This document shows, one piece after another, positions 5,868 through 12,532 of a stretch of DNA of 16,592 nucleotides. The notes under the pieces are model-generated. The model was not told where the DNA came from, did no database searches, and was given only the letters and a program-made list of their open reading frames with translations. The stretch spans positions 3,521-20,112 of the forward strand of contig DAEF01000222.1 in assembly GCA_002495225.1 (NCBI GenBank), read 5' to 3'. The translations under genes were made by a program, and so were the position numbers. Numbering within the stretch: position 1 is the first letter of the stretch; every line of letters starts with the position of its first letter. This DNA is from Methanoregulaceae archaeon UBA288 (GTDB lineage Archaea > Halobacteriota > Methanomicrobia > Methanomicrobiales > Methanospirillaceae).

Positions 5868-6065
5868 ATGGTTGCCCTCTCCCTCCCCGGCAAGCCACGG
5901 CTCGAGGAGCCGCTCTCGGGCCGGCGGCTCGACGCGCTGCTCGCCGACCTCGGGCTGAACCCCTGCGAGGTGATCGTGACCCGCGACGGCCGTCTCCTCC
6001 CCGACGACGCCCCCCTCGACGACAGCGACTCGCTCCAGGTGCACGCGATCATCCACGGCGGATGA
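5868..6065 (+). CDS. Ubiquitin-like small archaeal modifier / sulfur carrier (SAMP2-like)
   Basis: 65 residues ending in 'IIHGG'. It is a compact beta-grasp protein of the MoaD/ThiS/Urm1 type: 'SGRRLDALLADLGLNPCEVIVTRDGRLLPDDAPL' followed by 'DSDSLQVHAIIHGG'. The size and Gly-Gly end match Haloferax SAMP2 (66 residues), which is activated by an E1-like enzyme and donates sulfur to tRNA through NcsA. The stop overlaps the start of the thiolase gene (ATGA at 6062-6065), strong evidence that they work together. It begins without a ribosome site. It is distinct from the larger MoaD across the divergent promoter. It may also be attached to proteins; that is not visible from sequence. Confidence 0.85.
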   Translation: MVALSLPGKPRLEEPLSGRRLDALLADLGLNPCEVIVTRDGRLLPDDAPLDDSDSLQVHAIIHGG

Positions 6066-6973
6066 CGCACCCGACCTGCGCGGCCTGTCCGGAACCGGCC
6101 GTCTACCTGGACCGGGTCTCGGGCGAGCACCTCTGCGCCGGCCACCTGGCCGAGCGCGTCGAGGCGACCTTTTGCGAGACCCTCCGCGCGCCGGGCGGCC
6201 CTGCCCGCGGCGAACGGGTCGCGGTCGCCTTCTCGGGCGGCAAGGACAGCTCGGTCCTCCTGCACCTGCTCGCGACGGCGGCCCCGCCCGCACTCGAACT
6301 CGTCGCTATCACGGTCGACGAGGGGATCGCCGGGTACCGCGACGCGACGATCGGTGTCGCGCGGGAGCTCGCGGCCCGGCTCGGGGTCGAGCACCGGGTG
6401 GTCGGGTTCAGGGAGGCCTGCGGCCGGGACCTGGACGCCCTGGTCGAGGGGCGCGAGCACCGGGCCTGCACGGTCTGCGGCGTGCTCCGCCGCCGGCTCC
6501 TCCAGGGGGCGGCCCGCGAGTGCGGCGCGGACCGGCTCGCGATGGGCCACTGCCTCGACGACGAGGCCGAGTCGGTCGTGATGAACTGGCTCCGCGGCGA
6601 CCTCTACCGGACGGCCGGGGCCCGGCCGAACGGCGGCGAGGGGATGGTGCCGCGGACCAGGCCGCTCGCCCGCATCCCCGAGAAGGAGGTGGTCTCGTAC
6701 GCCCTCCTCCACGACCTGGCCCCCGAGCTCCCCGAGTGCCCGTACACGCGCCACGCCCTCCGCGCCGGGGTCCGCGGCCTGGTCCACCGGGCCGAGTTCC
6801 GCTCCCCGGGGACCATGGCCCGGGTCGTCGCGGGCCAGGCCGACCTCGAGGCACGGGTCCGCGGGCTGTTGCCGCCAGCCGACTTCACGACCTGCCCGGG
6901 CTGCGGCGAGCCCGTCCTCGGCGGGTCGTGCCGGGTTTGCGCGCTCCTCGGCTCTGCCCTGGAGAAGCATTAA
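6062..6973 (+). CDS. Ncs6/TtuA-family tRNA 2-thiolation enzyme (PP-loop ATPase, Fe-S)
   Basis: 303 residues. Order of parts: N-terminal zinc finger (Cys6, Cys9, Cys25, His28); PP-loop 'SGGKDS' (58-63) that binds and adenylates; 'CTVCG' with Cys136 and Cys139 and, later, 'ECPY' with Cys226, the three cysteines that hold a [4Fe-4S] cluster in TtuA; 'GHCLDDEAESVVMNWLRGD' (162-180); C-terminal zinc finger (Cys278, Cys281, Cys290, Cys293). Enzymes of this family activate a tRNA uridine with ATP and replace its oxygen with sulfur supplied by a ubiquitin-like carrier. The substrate is either U34 (Ncs6/NcsA type) or U54 (TtuA type); U34 is more likely in a non-thermophile, but the sequence does not settle it. 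The start overlaps the Ubl stop by 4 bases. Confidence 0.9.
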   Translation: MTHPTCAACPEPAVYLDRVSGEHLCAGHLAERVEATFCETLRAPGGPARGERVAVAFSGGKDSSVLLHLLATAAPPALELVAITVDEGIAGYRDATIGVARELAARLGVEHRVVGFREACGRDLDALVEGREHRACTVCGVLRRRLLQGAARECGADRLAMGHCLDDEAESVVMNWLRGDLYRTAGARPNGGEGMVPRTRPLARIPEKEVVSYALLHDLAPELPECPYTRHALRAGVRGLVHRAEFRSPGTMARVVAGQADLEARVRGLLPPADFTTCPGCGEPVLGGSCRVCALLGSALEKH

Positions 6974-7021
6974 AGGGGGCTCCCGGCGAACGCTCTTCAC
7001 GATTCTACGGGCGATCCATCC

Positions 7022-7909
7022 GTGACGACACTGCACCCCGACTTCACCCTCCTCGCGCACAACTACGTCCGGGCCGAGGTCCAGGACGCGGCCGACTTCG
7101 TCGGCGACAGCCTCGAGCTCGCCCGGCTGGCAACCCGGACGGAGACGCCGTACCTCGTCGTGGCCGGCGTGGACTTCATGGCCGAGACGGCCGCGATCCT
7201 GAACCCCGACCGGACCGTGCTCCACCCGGAGCCGTGCTCGAGCTGCGCGATGGCCCTCCGGCTCGCCCCCACGGACGTGCTCGCGGCCCTCGCGGCGCAC
7301 CCGGACGCGGCCGTCGTGGCCTACGTGAACTCGACGGCCACGGTCAAGGCCGTCGCGGACATCTGCTGCACCTCGGCGAACGCGGTCCAGGTCGTGAACT
7401 CGCTCGACGAGGACGAGGTGATCTTCGTGCCCGACCGGAACCTCGCGGCCTACGTCGCGGCCCGGACAGAGAAGACGATCTTCCCGGTCCCGGCGACCGG
7501 CTGCTGCCCGGTCCACCAGGCGCTCACCGTGGCCGAGATCCGGGCGGCCCGCGCGGCTTACCCCGGCGCCGAGGTGATGGTCCACCCCGAGTGCCCGCCC
7601 GCGGTCCAGGCCGAGGCCGACTTCATCGGCTCGACCTCGGCCATGATCCGGCGCGTCGGCTCGACTCCCGCGGCGACCGTGATCGTCGGGACCGAGCTCG
7701 GCATGATCCACCGGCTCGAGCGCGAGGCCCCGGCAAAGCGGTTCGTGCCGGCCTCGCCGTTCCTGATCTGCACGGACATGAAGATGATCACGCTCGCGTC
7801 GGTCGAGGCCGCGATCGCGACCCGTTCGCCGGTGGTCACGGTCCCCGGGCGGGTCGCGGGCCGGGCCCGCGCCGCGCTCGAGCGGATGCTCGCCCTGCCG
7901 GGGTTGTGA
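7022..7909 (+). CDS. nadA: Quinolinate synthase NadA
   Basis: 295 residues from a GTG start at 7022, typical length. NadA condenses iminoaspartate with dihydroxyacetone phosphate to quinolinate in NAD synthesis, using an oxygen-sensitive [4Fe-4S] cluster. Seen: 'LLAHNYVRAEVQDAADFVGDSLELA' opening; 'SCAMA' (Cys75), 'GCCPVHQ' (Cys162) and 'ICTDMKMITL' (Cys250), the three cluster ligands by position; 'YVNSTATVKAVADICCTSANAV' and 'MVHPECPP' as family signatures. The usual Tyr of 'AHYY' is Asn14. No nadB or nadC is adjacent. It sits 48 bases after the thiolase, with an A/T-rich 'CATTAAAG' at 6968 that could be a weak internal promoter, and 2 bases before ycaO. Its place here may reflect need for an Fe-S and sulfur supply. 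Confidence 0.93.
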   Translation: MTTLHPDFTLLAHNYVRAEVQDAADFVGDSLELARLATRTETPYLVVAGVDFMAETAAILNPDRTVLHPEPCSSCAMALRLAPTDVLAALAAHPDAAVVAYVNSTATVKAVADICCTSANAVQVVNSLDEDEVIFVPDRNLAAYVAARTEKTIFPVPATGCCPVHQALTVAEIRAARAAYPGAEVMVHPECPPAVQAEADFIGSTSAMIRRVGSTPAATVIVGTELGMIHRLEREAPAKRFVPASPFLICTDMKMITLASVEAAIATRSPVVTVPGRVAGRARAALERMLALPGL

Positions 7910-7911
7910 CC

Positions 7912-9123
7912 ATGCGCGCGCTCGCCTCCTGCCCCAAGGCCTACCGGGCCGAGACCGAGCGGGCCGTGGACCCCGCGACCACGCTCAAACTGGCCGAGGC
8001 CGCCGTGCCCGCGACCGGGATCACGCGGGTGGCCGACATCACGGGCCTGGACCGGGTCGGCATCCCGGTCTTCTCGTGCATCCGCCCGACCGCGGCCGAC
8101 GGCGCGATCTCGGTCTACAACGGCAAGGGCGCGACCCCGCTCGCAGCCCGGGTCTCGGCCGTGATGGAGGGGGTCGAGCGGTACTCGGCCGAGGTCCACG
8201 GCCGCGAGCTCGAGTTCGCCCGCTTCTCCGCGCTCGGGCCCGGGGCGGCCCTGGACCCGGCGGACCTGGTCCTCCCAAACGGCGCGGACCCGGACGCGCC
8301 CCTGCCCTGGGTCGCCGGGCGCGACCTCGCGACAGGCGAGGAGGTGCTCGTGCCCGCGCACGCCGTCTTCCACCCCCTGCCGCCGGGGTCGCCCCGGCTC
8401 TTCCGGACGAGCACGAACGGGATCGCCTCGGGCAACACCCTCGAGGAGGCGGTCTTCCACGCCCTCGGCGAGGTGATCGAGCGGGACGCCTGGTCGATCG
8501 TGGAGGCGACGCGGGACGCCGGCCCGGCGATCGTGGACCCGGTCCACCCGACGGTCCGCGCCCTCCTCGAGCGGTTCGAAGCCGCGGACGTCCCGGTCCT
8601 TCTCCGCGAGATCACGAGCGACGTCGGGGTGCCGACGGTCGCGGCCGTCGCGGAGGACCCCGTGCTCCGCGACCCGGCCCTGCTCGTGATCGGGATGGGG
8701 ACGCACACGGACCCGGACCTCGCGGCCCTGCGCGCCCTGACCGAGGTGGCCCAGAGCCGGGCCACGCAGATCCACGGGGCCCGCGAGGACACGACGACCG
8801 GCGACCTGCGCCGCGCGGTCGGGTACGACCGGGCCCGGCGCATGAACCGGTACTGGTTCGAGGCCCGGGACGAGGTCGCGGCCTCCGCGCTCCCGGCGCT
8901 CGGCACCGACGACTTCTTCGAGGACGTGCAGCTCATGCTCGCACGCCTGGCCGCGGTCGGGCTCGACCGGGCGGTCGCGGTCGACCTCTCGCGGCCCGAG
9001 TGCGGCCTTTCCGTGGTCCGGGTGGTGGTCCCGGGCCTGGAGTGCTACGCGATGGACCCCGAGCGGCGGGGGGGCCGCTGCCGCCATGCCCGGCTGCACC
9101 GTCTTTCTCGGCCCGAGCTGTGA
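7912..9123 (+). CDS. ycaO: YcaO-family ATP-dependent cyclodehydratase/thioamidation protein
   Basis: 403 residues. YcaO enzymes use ATP to activate a peptide amide oxygen; paired with TfuA in methanogens they put sulfur into the backbone of a glycine of methyl-coenzyme M reductase (McrA thioglycine). ATP/Mg-binding acidic motifs are present: 'NGKGATPLAARVSAVMEGVERYS' (70-92), 'TSTNGIASGNTLEEAVFHALGEVIERD' (166-192), 'ALTEVAQSRATQIHGARED' (275-293), and 'PGLECY' near the end. No C-terminal PxPxP motif, which belongs to azoline-forming members, is seen. The last ~12 codons overlap tfuA by 38 bases in another frame. The start ATG lies 2 bases after nadA. The McrA assignment is from the TfuA partner and context; mcr genes are not in the window. 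Confidence 0.9.
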   Translation: MRALASCPKAYRAETERAVDPATTLKLAEAAVPATGITRVADITGLDRVGIPVFSCIRPTAADGAISVYNGKGATPLAARVSAVMEGVERYSAEVHGRELEFARFSALGPGAALDPADLVLPNGADPDAPLPWVAGRDLATGEEVLVPAHAVFHPLPPGSPRLFRTSTNGIASGNTLEEAVFHALGEVIERDAWSIVEATRDAGPAIVDPVHPTVRALLERFEAADVPVLLREITSDVGVPTVAAVAEDPVLRDPALLVIGMGTHTDPDLAALRALTEVAQSRATQIHGAREDTTTGDLRRAVGYDRARRMNRYWFEARDEVAASALPALGTDDFFEDVQLMLARLAAVGLDRAVAVDLSRPECGLSVVRVVVPGLECYAMDPERRGGRCRHARLHRLSRPEL

Positions 9124-9718
9124 CCTCGAGACGGCCCGGGCGATCCTCCCGGACGCCGCGTTCCGGCCGCCGGCCGCCCGCGGCGACATCGCCCTTGCCG
9201 CGGCCGACGGCGCCTCGGTCATCGTGCTGATCGACGGGGTCTTTCTCCAGGACTGCGCGGTCGGCCACCGCGAGGTCCTCGGCGTTCTCCGGAGCGGCGT
9301 CATCGTGGTCGGGGCCTCGAGCATGGGCGCCCTGCGGGCGGCCGAGCTCGACGCCTTCGGCATGGTCGGGGTGGGCGAGGTCTACCGCCGGTACCGTTCG
9401 GGCGAGCTCGAGTCCGACGACGAGGTCGCCCTCGTCTACGACCCCGAGTCGGGGTACGCGCTCTCCGAGCCGCTCGTCAACGTCCGCGCGACCATCGAGG
9501 CGGCCGTCGGAGACGGCGCGATCGCGCCGGCCGACGCCGACGCCGTGCTCGCGGCCGCGCAGTCCCTCTACTTCCCCGAGCGGACCTGGCCCGCCATCCT
9601 CCGCCGGGCGGCCGTTCCGGACGCGGTCCGCGAGGGCCTTGCCCGCCGCCCCCCGGTCGACCTGAAGCGGGCTGACGCGGTGGCGGCCCTCGAGTACGCC
9701 CGGGGCCTCCAGGCCTGA
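9086..9718 (+). CDS. tfuA: TfuA-family protein, partner of YcaO in thioamidation
   Basis: 210 residues. The family core is unmistakable: 'VIVLIDGVFLQ' (45-55), 'GASSMGALRAAELDAFGMVGVGEVYRRY' (76-103) and 'DDEVALVY' (111-118), the last being acidic residues likely used for metal or substrate binding. TfuA is thought to recruit or deliver the sulfur source to YcaO so that a peptide thioamide forms. The start ATG at 9086 lies inside the end of ycaO, giving a 38-base overlap and suggesting coupled translation. It is the last gene of the operon; its stop is 1 base from the stop of the convergent DUF4349 gene, so there is no room for a conventional terminator. Confidence 0.9.
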   Translation: MPGCTVFLGPSCDLETARAILPDAAFRPPAARGDIALAAADGASVIVLIDGVFLQDCAVGHREVLGVLRSGVIVVGASSMGALRAAELDAFGMVGVGEVYRRYRSGELESDDEVALVYDPESGYALSEPLVNVRATIEAAVGDGAIAPADADAVLAAAQSLYFPERTWPAILRRAAVPDAVREGLARRPPVDLKRADAVAALEYARGLQA

Positions 9719-9719
9719 C

Positions 9720-10541
9720 TCAGGGGGCCTTCGACCGACGGTACCGCCGGTAGAGGTACCAGGCCACCCCGCCGAGAAGAACGAGCGGCAGGAGCGTGAT
9801 CGCCAGGACCACGAGCCCCGAGAGGACCGCGACGAAGCCCTGGACCCCGGCACCCAGGACCTCGACGATGGAGGGGAGGGTCCCGCCGGCGAGCGGCGCG
9901 GGCTCCTCGAGCCGGAGCGTGATCCGCGAGAACGCGGTCCGGCTCTCGAGGTACCGGAGCCTTCCCGCGATCCGGTCGAGCTCGACCTGGACCCGCTCGA
10001 CCTCTTCCTGGACCTTCAACACGTCCGCGACGGCGGTCGTGTTCGCCATGATCCGCTGGTACTGCCCGAGCTGCCGGGCGAGCGCGTCGCGCCGCGCCGT
10101 GAGGTCGACGAACTCCTCGGTCACGTCCTGGGCCTGGACCGACTCGGACCGGACCGTGCCGACCGTGCGGAGCGCGGCGAGCGCCGCGTCGAACCGGTCC
10201 TCGGGGACGCGCACGGTCACGGTCGCGGTCCGCCGGGCCCCGCTCTCGGCCCGGAGTTCGAGCCCGGCCACGGTCCCGTTCTGGTCGGCCGCGACCTCGC
10301 GGACCCGGTCGAGGGCCGGCTCGAGGGACGGCACCTCGACCCGCAGGTCGGCGTTCCGGACCAGCTTCGGGTCGGCCGCGTCCACGGTCGCGACGGCCTC
10401 CCCGGCCCCGTTGCCCCATAGATCGGGGGGCGCACTGACGGGCCCTCCGTCCGTGTACTTCGCGTCCTGCCCGGCGATGCCCGTGCACCCGGCCGCGCCC
10501 AGAAGGAGCGCGAGGACGAGGACGGCGGCGATCCGCTGCAT
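9720..10541 (-). CDS. DUF4349 membrane-anchored lipoprotein
   Basis: 273 residues. A signal peptide (residues 1-18) ends in the lipobox 'LGAAGC', so Cys19 is probably lipid-linked outside the membrane. Residues ~58-212 match DUF4349: 'KLVRNADLRVEV', a ferredoxin-like 'TATVTVRVPEDRFDAALAALR', and 'VQAQDVTEEFVDLTARRDALARQ' leading into a coiled coil (about 145-200). A C-terminal membrane helix (~237-264) is followed by a positively charged tail 'RRYRRSKAP' on the cytoplasmic side. Family function is not known; members occur in many bacteria and archaea as surface proteins, and in some bacteria are linked to potassium or stress responses. A TATA-like box at 10565-10577 lies about 30 bases before the ATG, so it is probably leaderless and transcribed alone. 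Confidence 0.87.
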   Translation of the reverse strand: MQRIAAVLVLALLLGAAGCTGIAGQDAKYTDGGPVSAPPDLWGNGAGEAVATVDAADPKLVRNADLRVEVPSLEPALDRVREVAADQNGTVAGLELRAESGARRTATVTVRVPEDRFDAALAALRTVGTVRSESVQAQDVTEEFVDLTARRDALARQLGQYQRIMANTTAVADVLKVQEEVERVQVELDRIAGRLRYLESRTAFSRITLRLEEPAPLAGGTLPSIVEVLGAGVQGFVAVLSGLVVLAITLLPLVLLGGVAWYLYRRYRRSKAP

Positions 10542-10564
10542 GCACGGATGTGGCGCCGTGGCGG

Positions 10565-10577
10565 CATAACCATATCG
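10565..10577 (-). promoter_or_regulatory. TATA-like box of the DUF4349 gene
   Basis: The minus strand reads GATATGGTTATGC, an A/T-rich stretch in GC-rich DNA 24-36 bases before the ATG at 10541. The spacing suits transcription starting at or very near the start codon. Confidence 0.4.
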
Positions 10578-10659
10578 TAGGCTTCGAATCGGTTCGGAGT
10601 CACCCGGTCGGAAAGGGCGACTCTTCAGTGCAGAGGACGGGCCCGGCGGGCGAGAGCGG

Positions 10660-10674
10660 TTCGAAAAAAGGGGG
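10660..10674 (-). terminator. T-run terminator after the TIG/PKD/dockerin gene
   Basis: Directly after the stop at 10675-10677 the minus strand reads CCCC then C, then six T (10669-10664). A T-run immediately behind a gene is the usual archaeal termination signal. No stem is needed and none is obvious. The remaining bases up to 10541 hold only the DUF4349 promoter. Confidence 0.5.
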
Positions 10675-12231
10675 TCAGAGGTCGTTGAAGAGCCAGACCA
10701 CGTCGGCGAAGTCGACCCGGCCGTTCTTGTTGTAGTCGAAGGTCCCGGCCGGCTCGTTCCCGGCGATCCACGAGAGCTGGTTGAAGAAGAGCACGACGTC
10801 GGCGAAGTCCTTCCGGCCGTTCCCGTTCACGTCGTCGCACGTCCCGTCGGCGTCCGTGTCCGTCGGGACGCCTGCGCCGCCCGGAACCACCACGACAACG
10901 GCGCCGACCTCGATCCGGTCGACGGCCCGGATCGTGTCGTCGGGGCGCCCCGCGGCCGACGCCGTCAGGGCGACCGTGTAGGTGCCGGGAGCGGCGTAGG
11001 TGTACGCGGGGTCTTTCTGCGTCGACGTCGCGCCGTCGCCGAAGTCCCAGCGCCAGCCCGTCGGCCCGCCGAGCGTGGCGTCCGAGAACTGCACGTCGAG
11101 CGGGGCCGGGCCACTGACGGCGTCCGCAGTGAAGGCCGCCGCGAGGAGGTCCGGGTTCGCGCTCCCCCCGTCGTAGAGGTACTTCGCGGCCGCCCTATCG
11201 GCGGGGTGGAGGGAGACCTGGTTCATGTTGCCGTAGGCGTCCGCGAGGTACACGAACGAGACCTTGCCCGTGTCCGACGGGCCCTGCACCTCCTCCCCGG
11301 CGAGGGACGCGATCCCGAGGCAGAACCCGAGGTCGCCCAGCACCCAGGCCTCGATGCTGTAGGCGGGCCCGGCGGCGACGCCCGTCGTCCACTCCCGGGA
11401 CGAGTCGAGGATGATGTCGGCCTCGACGATCTTGCCGGTGCTGTTGTCGAACCAGTACGTGCTCCCTTCCGGCGTCCCCCAGGCGATCAGGTTCAGCCCG
11501 TCGAGGCCCGGGGTGGTGTTCGTCGACGTGCCCGAGCAGTCGATCTGGAAGGTCGCCGGCAGTGCATCGTTCCAGGTGGCCGCCGCGCGGCGGACGGCCG
11601 CGGCCCCTCCGGTCACTCCCGGGCAGTTGTCGTTCACGACGAAGACGGGGGCCCTGGCCCACGTCTCCCCGCCGACGCCGAAGCTGACGGCGAACGGGAC
11701 ACGGTTGCTCGTCTCGTTCGTGGTCGTGACGACCCAGACTTTCCCGCTGGACGCGGAGACGGCATACCCGTCGCTCGAGTAGCCGGTCGGCACCCGCACC
11801 CGGACCTCGGTGTCGGACCAGCCGACGATCGCGTTCGTGTTATTGACGGGGTCGGTCCGGCCCGACGCCCAGTAGACGCCGCCGTACGCCGTGAACCCGA
11901 CGTCGGAGCCCGGCCCCTGCGCCCCGAACCCGGTCCCCGCGATCGTGATCACGGTGCCCGTCCCGGCGGACGCGATCCGCGGCGAGACCGAGGTGATGGC
12001 CGGGCCGCCGTCGAGGGAACGGCGGACCGATCCTGCCGGCTCCCCGGGAGCGCTTTCGCCGGCCGGAACCGCCCCGGCGCCCGGCGGGGCCACCACGGCC
12101 GCGACCTCTCCGGCGTCCGGCGCCGCGCGGTCGGGGGCCTCGATCGCGGCGACGCTCGCGGCCAGGAGCGCGACGGCGAGAAAGAGCAGGACGCCCCGCC
12201 GTGCACGGTGGACGGAATGATGTTCGAACAT
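10675..12231 (-). CDS. Secreted TIG / degenerate matrixin-like / PKD / dockerin-like surface protein
   Basis: 518 residues. Signal peptide about 1-29 (Arg-rich start, then 'VLLFLAVALLAASVAA'), a Pro/Ala-rich linker to ~75, an IPT/TIG domain (~78-184, 'PAITSVSPRIASAGTGTVITIAGTGFG'), and a region resembling a matrixin metalloprotease (~193-355: 'AAVRRAAATWND', 'ADIILDSS', 'VSLHPADRAAAKYLYDG'). A PKD domain follows (~366-442, 'WRWDFGDGATSTQKDPAYTY'), then a dockerin-like pair of calcium loops (~466-485 'DVNGNGRKDFADVVLFFNQL' and ~499-518 'DYNKNGRVDFADVVWLFNDL'). The expected zinc site HExxHxxGxxH aligns with residues 299-309, 'GDLGFCLGIAS', where every His is lost, so proteolysis is unlikely. 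Several Asn-X-Thr/Ser sequons suggest glycosylation. A surface adhesion or binding role is inferred. The dockerin-like repeat with 'FADVV' is common in Methanomicrobiales secreted proteins. Confidence 0.85.
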   Translation of the reverse strand: MFEHHSVHRARRGVLLFLAVALLAASVAAIEAPDRAAPDAGEVAAVVAPPGAGAVPAGESAPGEPAGSVRRSLDGGPAITSVSPRIASAGTGTVITIAGTGFGAQGPGSDVGFTAYGGVYWASGRTDPVNNTNAIVGWSDTEVRVRVPTGYSSDGYAVSASSGKVWVVTTTNETSNRVPFAVSFGVGGETWARAPVFVVNDNCPGVTGGAAAVRRAAATWNDALPATFQIDCSGTSTNTTPGLDGLNLIAWGTPEGSTYWFDNSTGKIVEADIILDSSREWTTGVAAGPAYSIEAWVLGDLGFCLGIASLAGEEVQGPSDTGKVSFVYLADAYGNMNQVSLHPADRAAAKYLYDGGSANPDLLAAAFTADAVSGPAPLDVQFSDATLGGPTGWRWDFGDGATSTQKDPAYTYAAPGTYTVALTASAAGRPDDTIRAVDRIEVGAVVVVVPGGAGVPTDTDADGTCDDVNGNGRKDFADVVLFFNQLSWIAGNEPAGTFDYNKNGRVDFADVVWLFNDL

Positions 12232-12278
12232 GGCCTACCTCATCTGGATACTGTCTGATGTACCTCGTTCGCGAGCCG

Positions 12279-12287
12279 CCATAATGG
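12279..12287. promoter_or_regulatory. CCATAATGG, possible divergent promoter element
   Basis: Near-palindromic A/T-containing element between the divergent genes at 12231 (-) and 12343 (+). For the minus gene it would start transcription near 12256, leaving a ~25-base leader with the ribosome site GAGGT. For the plus gene it would start near 12308. One element could serve both directions, but it is only a modest TATA match. Confidence 0.3.
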
Positions 12288-12342
12288 TTGTCCGGCCCGA
12301 AAGAGGGAAACTCTTTCTCGCTGGCGTGCCAGATCGGCCCCC

Positions 12343-12480
12343 ATGGAGAGGGAGCGCAAGCGGGAGTTCCCCGAGCTGAACCCCGACGGCACGGCCATGA
12401 CCCGGGAGGACCGGGCCGAGTCGACGGGCCGTGCCGAGCCGAAACCCTGGGCCCCGCCGCACCGGCGGCACGAGGACTGA
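12343..12480 (+). CDS. Small charged protein, 45 residues, unknown function
   Basis: ATG at 12343, TGA at 12478-12480. It has no recognised family. It is very rich in Arg, Glu and Pro, has no hydrophobic core, and is likely unstructured alone: it opens 'MERERKREFPELNPDGTAMT' and ends 'APPHRRHED'. Nearly all third codon positions are G or C, as in the real genes around it, and 'ELNPDG...TREDRAE' looks more like a conserved protein motif than chance. There is no ribosome site before the ATG. It lies between the surface-protein gene (divergent) and a lipoprotein gene (same direction, 52 bases on). Too short to be sure. Confidence 0.5.
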   Translation: MERERKREFPELNPDGTAMTREDRAESTGRAEPKPWAPPHRRHED

Positions 12481-12500
12481 AAGACGGCCCCGGGCCGTCA

Positions 12501-12509
12501 CTTTAACAG
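12501..12509 (+). promoter_or_regulatory. TATA-like element of the small lipoprotein gene
   Basis: CTTTAACAG, the only A/T-rich patch in the short gap, 24-32 bases before the ATG at 12533. The position suits a leaderless transcript. The match to a TATA box is modest. Confidence 0.35.
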
Positions 12510-12532
12510 CGGCGGCGCCGTACCCTGTACGC

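Noticed and set aside
4500..6293. A 597-codon open frame on the minus strand through moaD, cysE and the Ubl gene
   Set aside because: Only the last 91 codons (moaD) are real. The rest is Arg/Pro/Gly-rich shadow sequence opposite or out of frame with clear genes, as is common at this GC content.
5837..7711. Long minus-strand open frame opposite Ubl, thiolase and nadA
   Set aside because: It has no recognisable domain and is rich in Arg, Asp, Gly and Val in the manner of antisense frames; both genes underneath have full family motifs.
6172..9123. A 983-codon open frame on the plus strand
   Set aside because: Only the part from 7912 is real (YcaO). The upstream part lies out of frame with the thiolase and NadA and has Arg/Pro/Gly-rich shadow composition.
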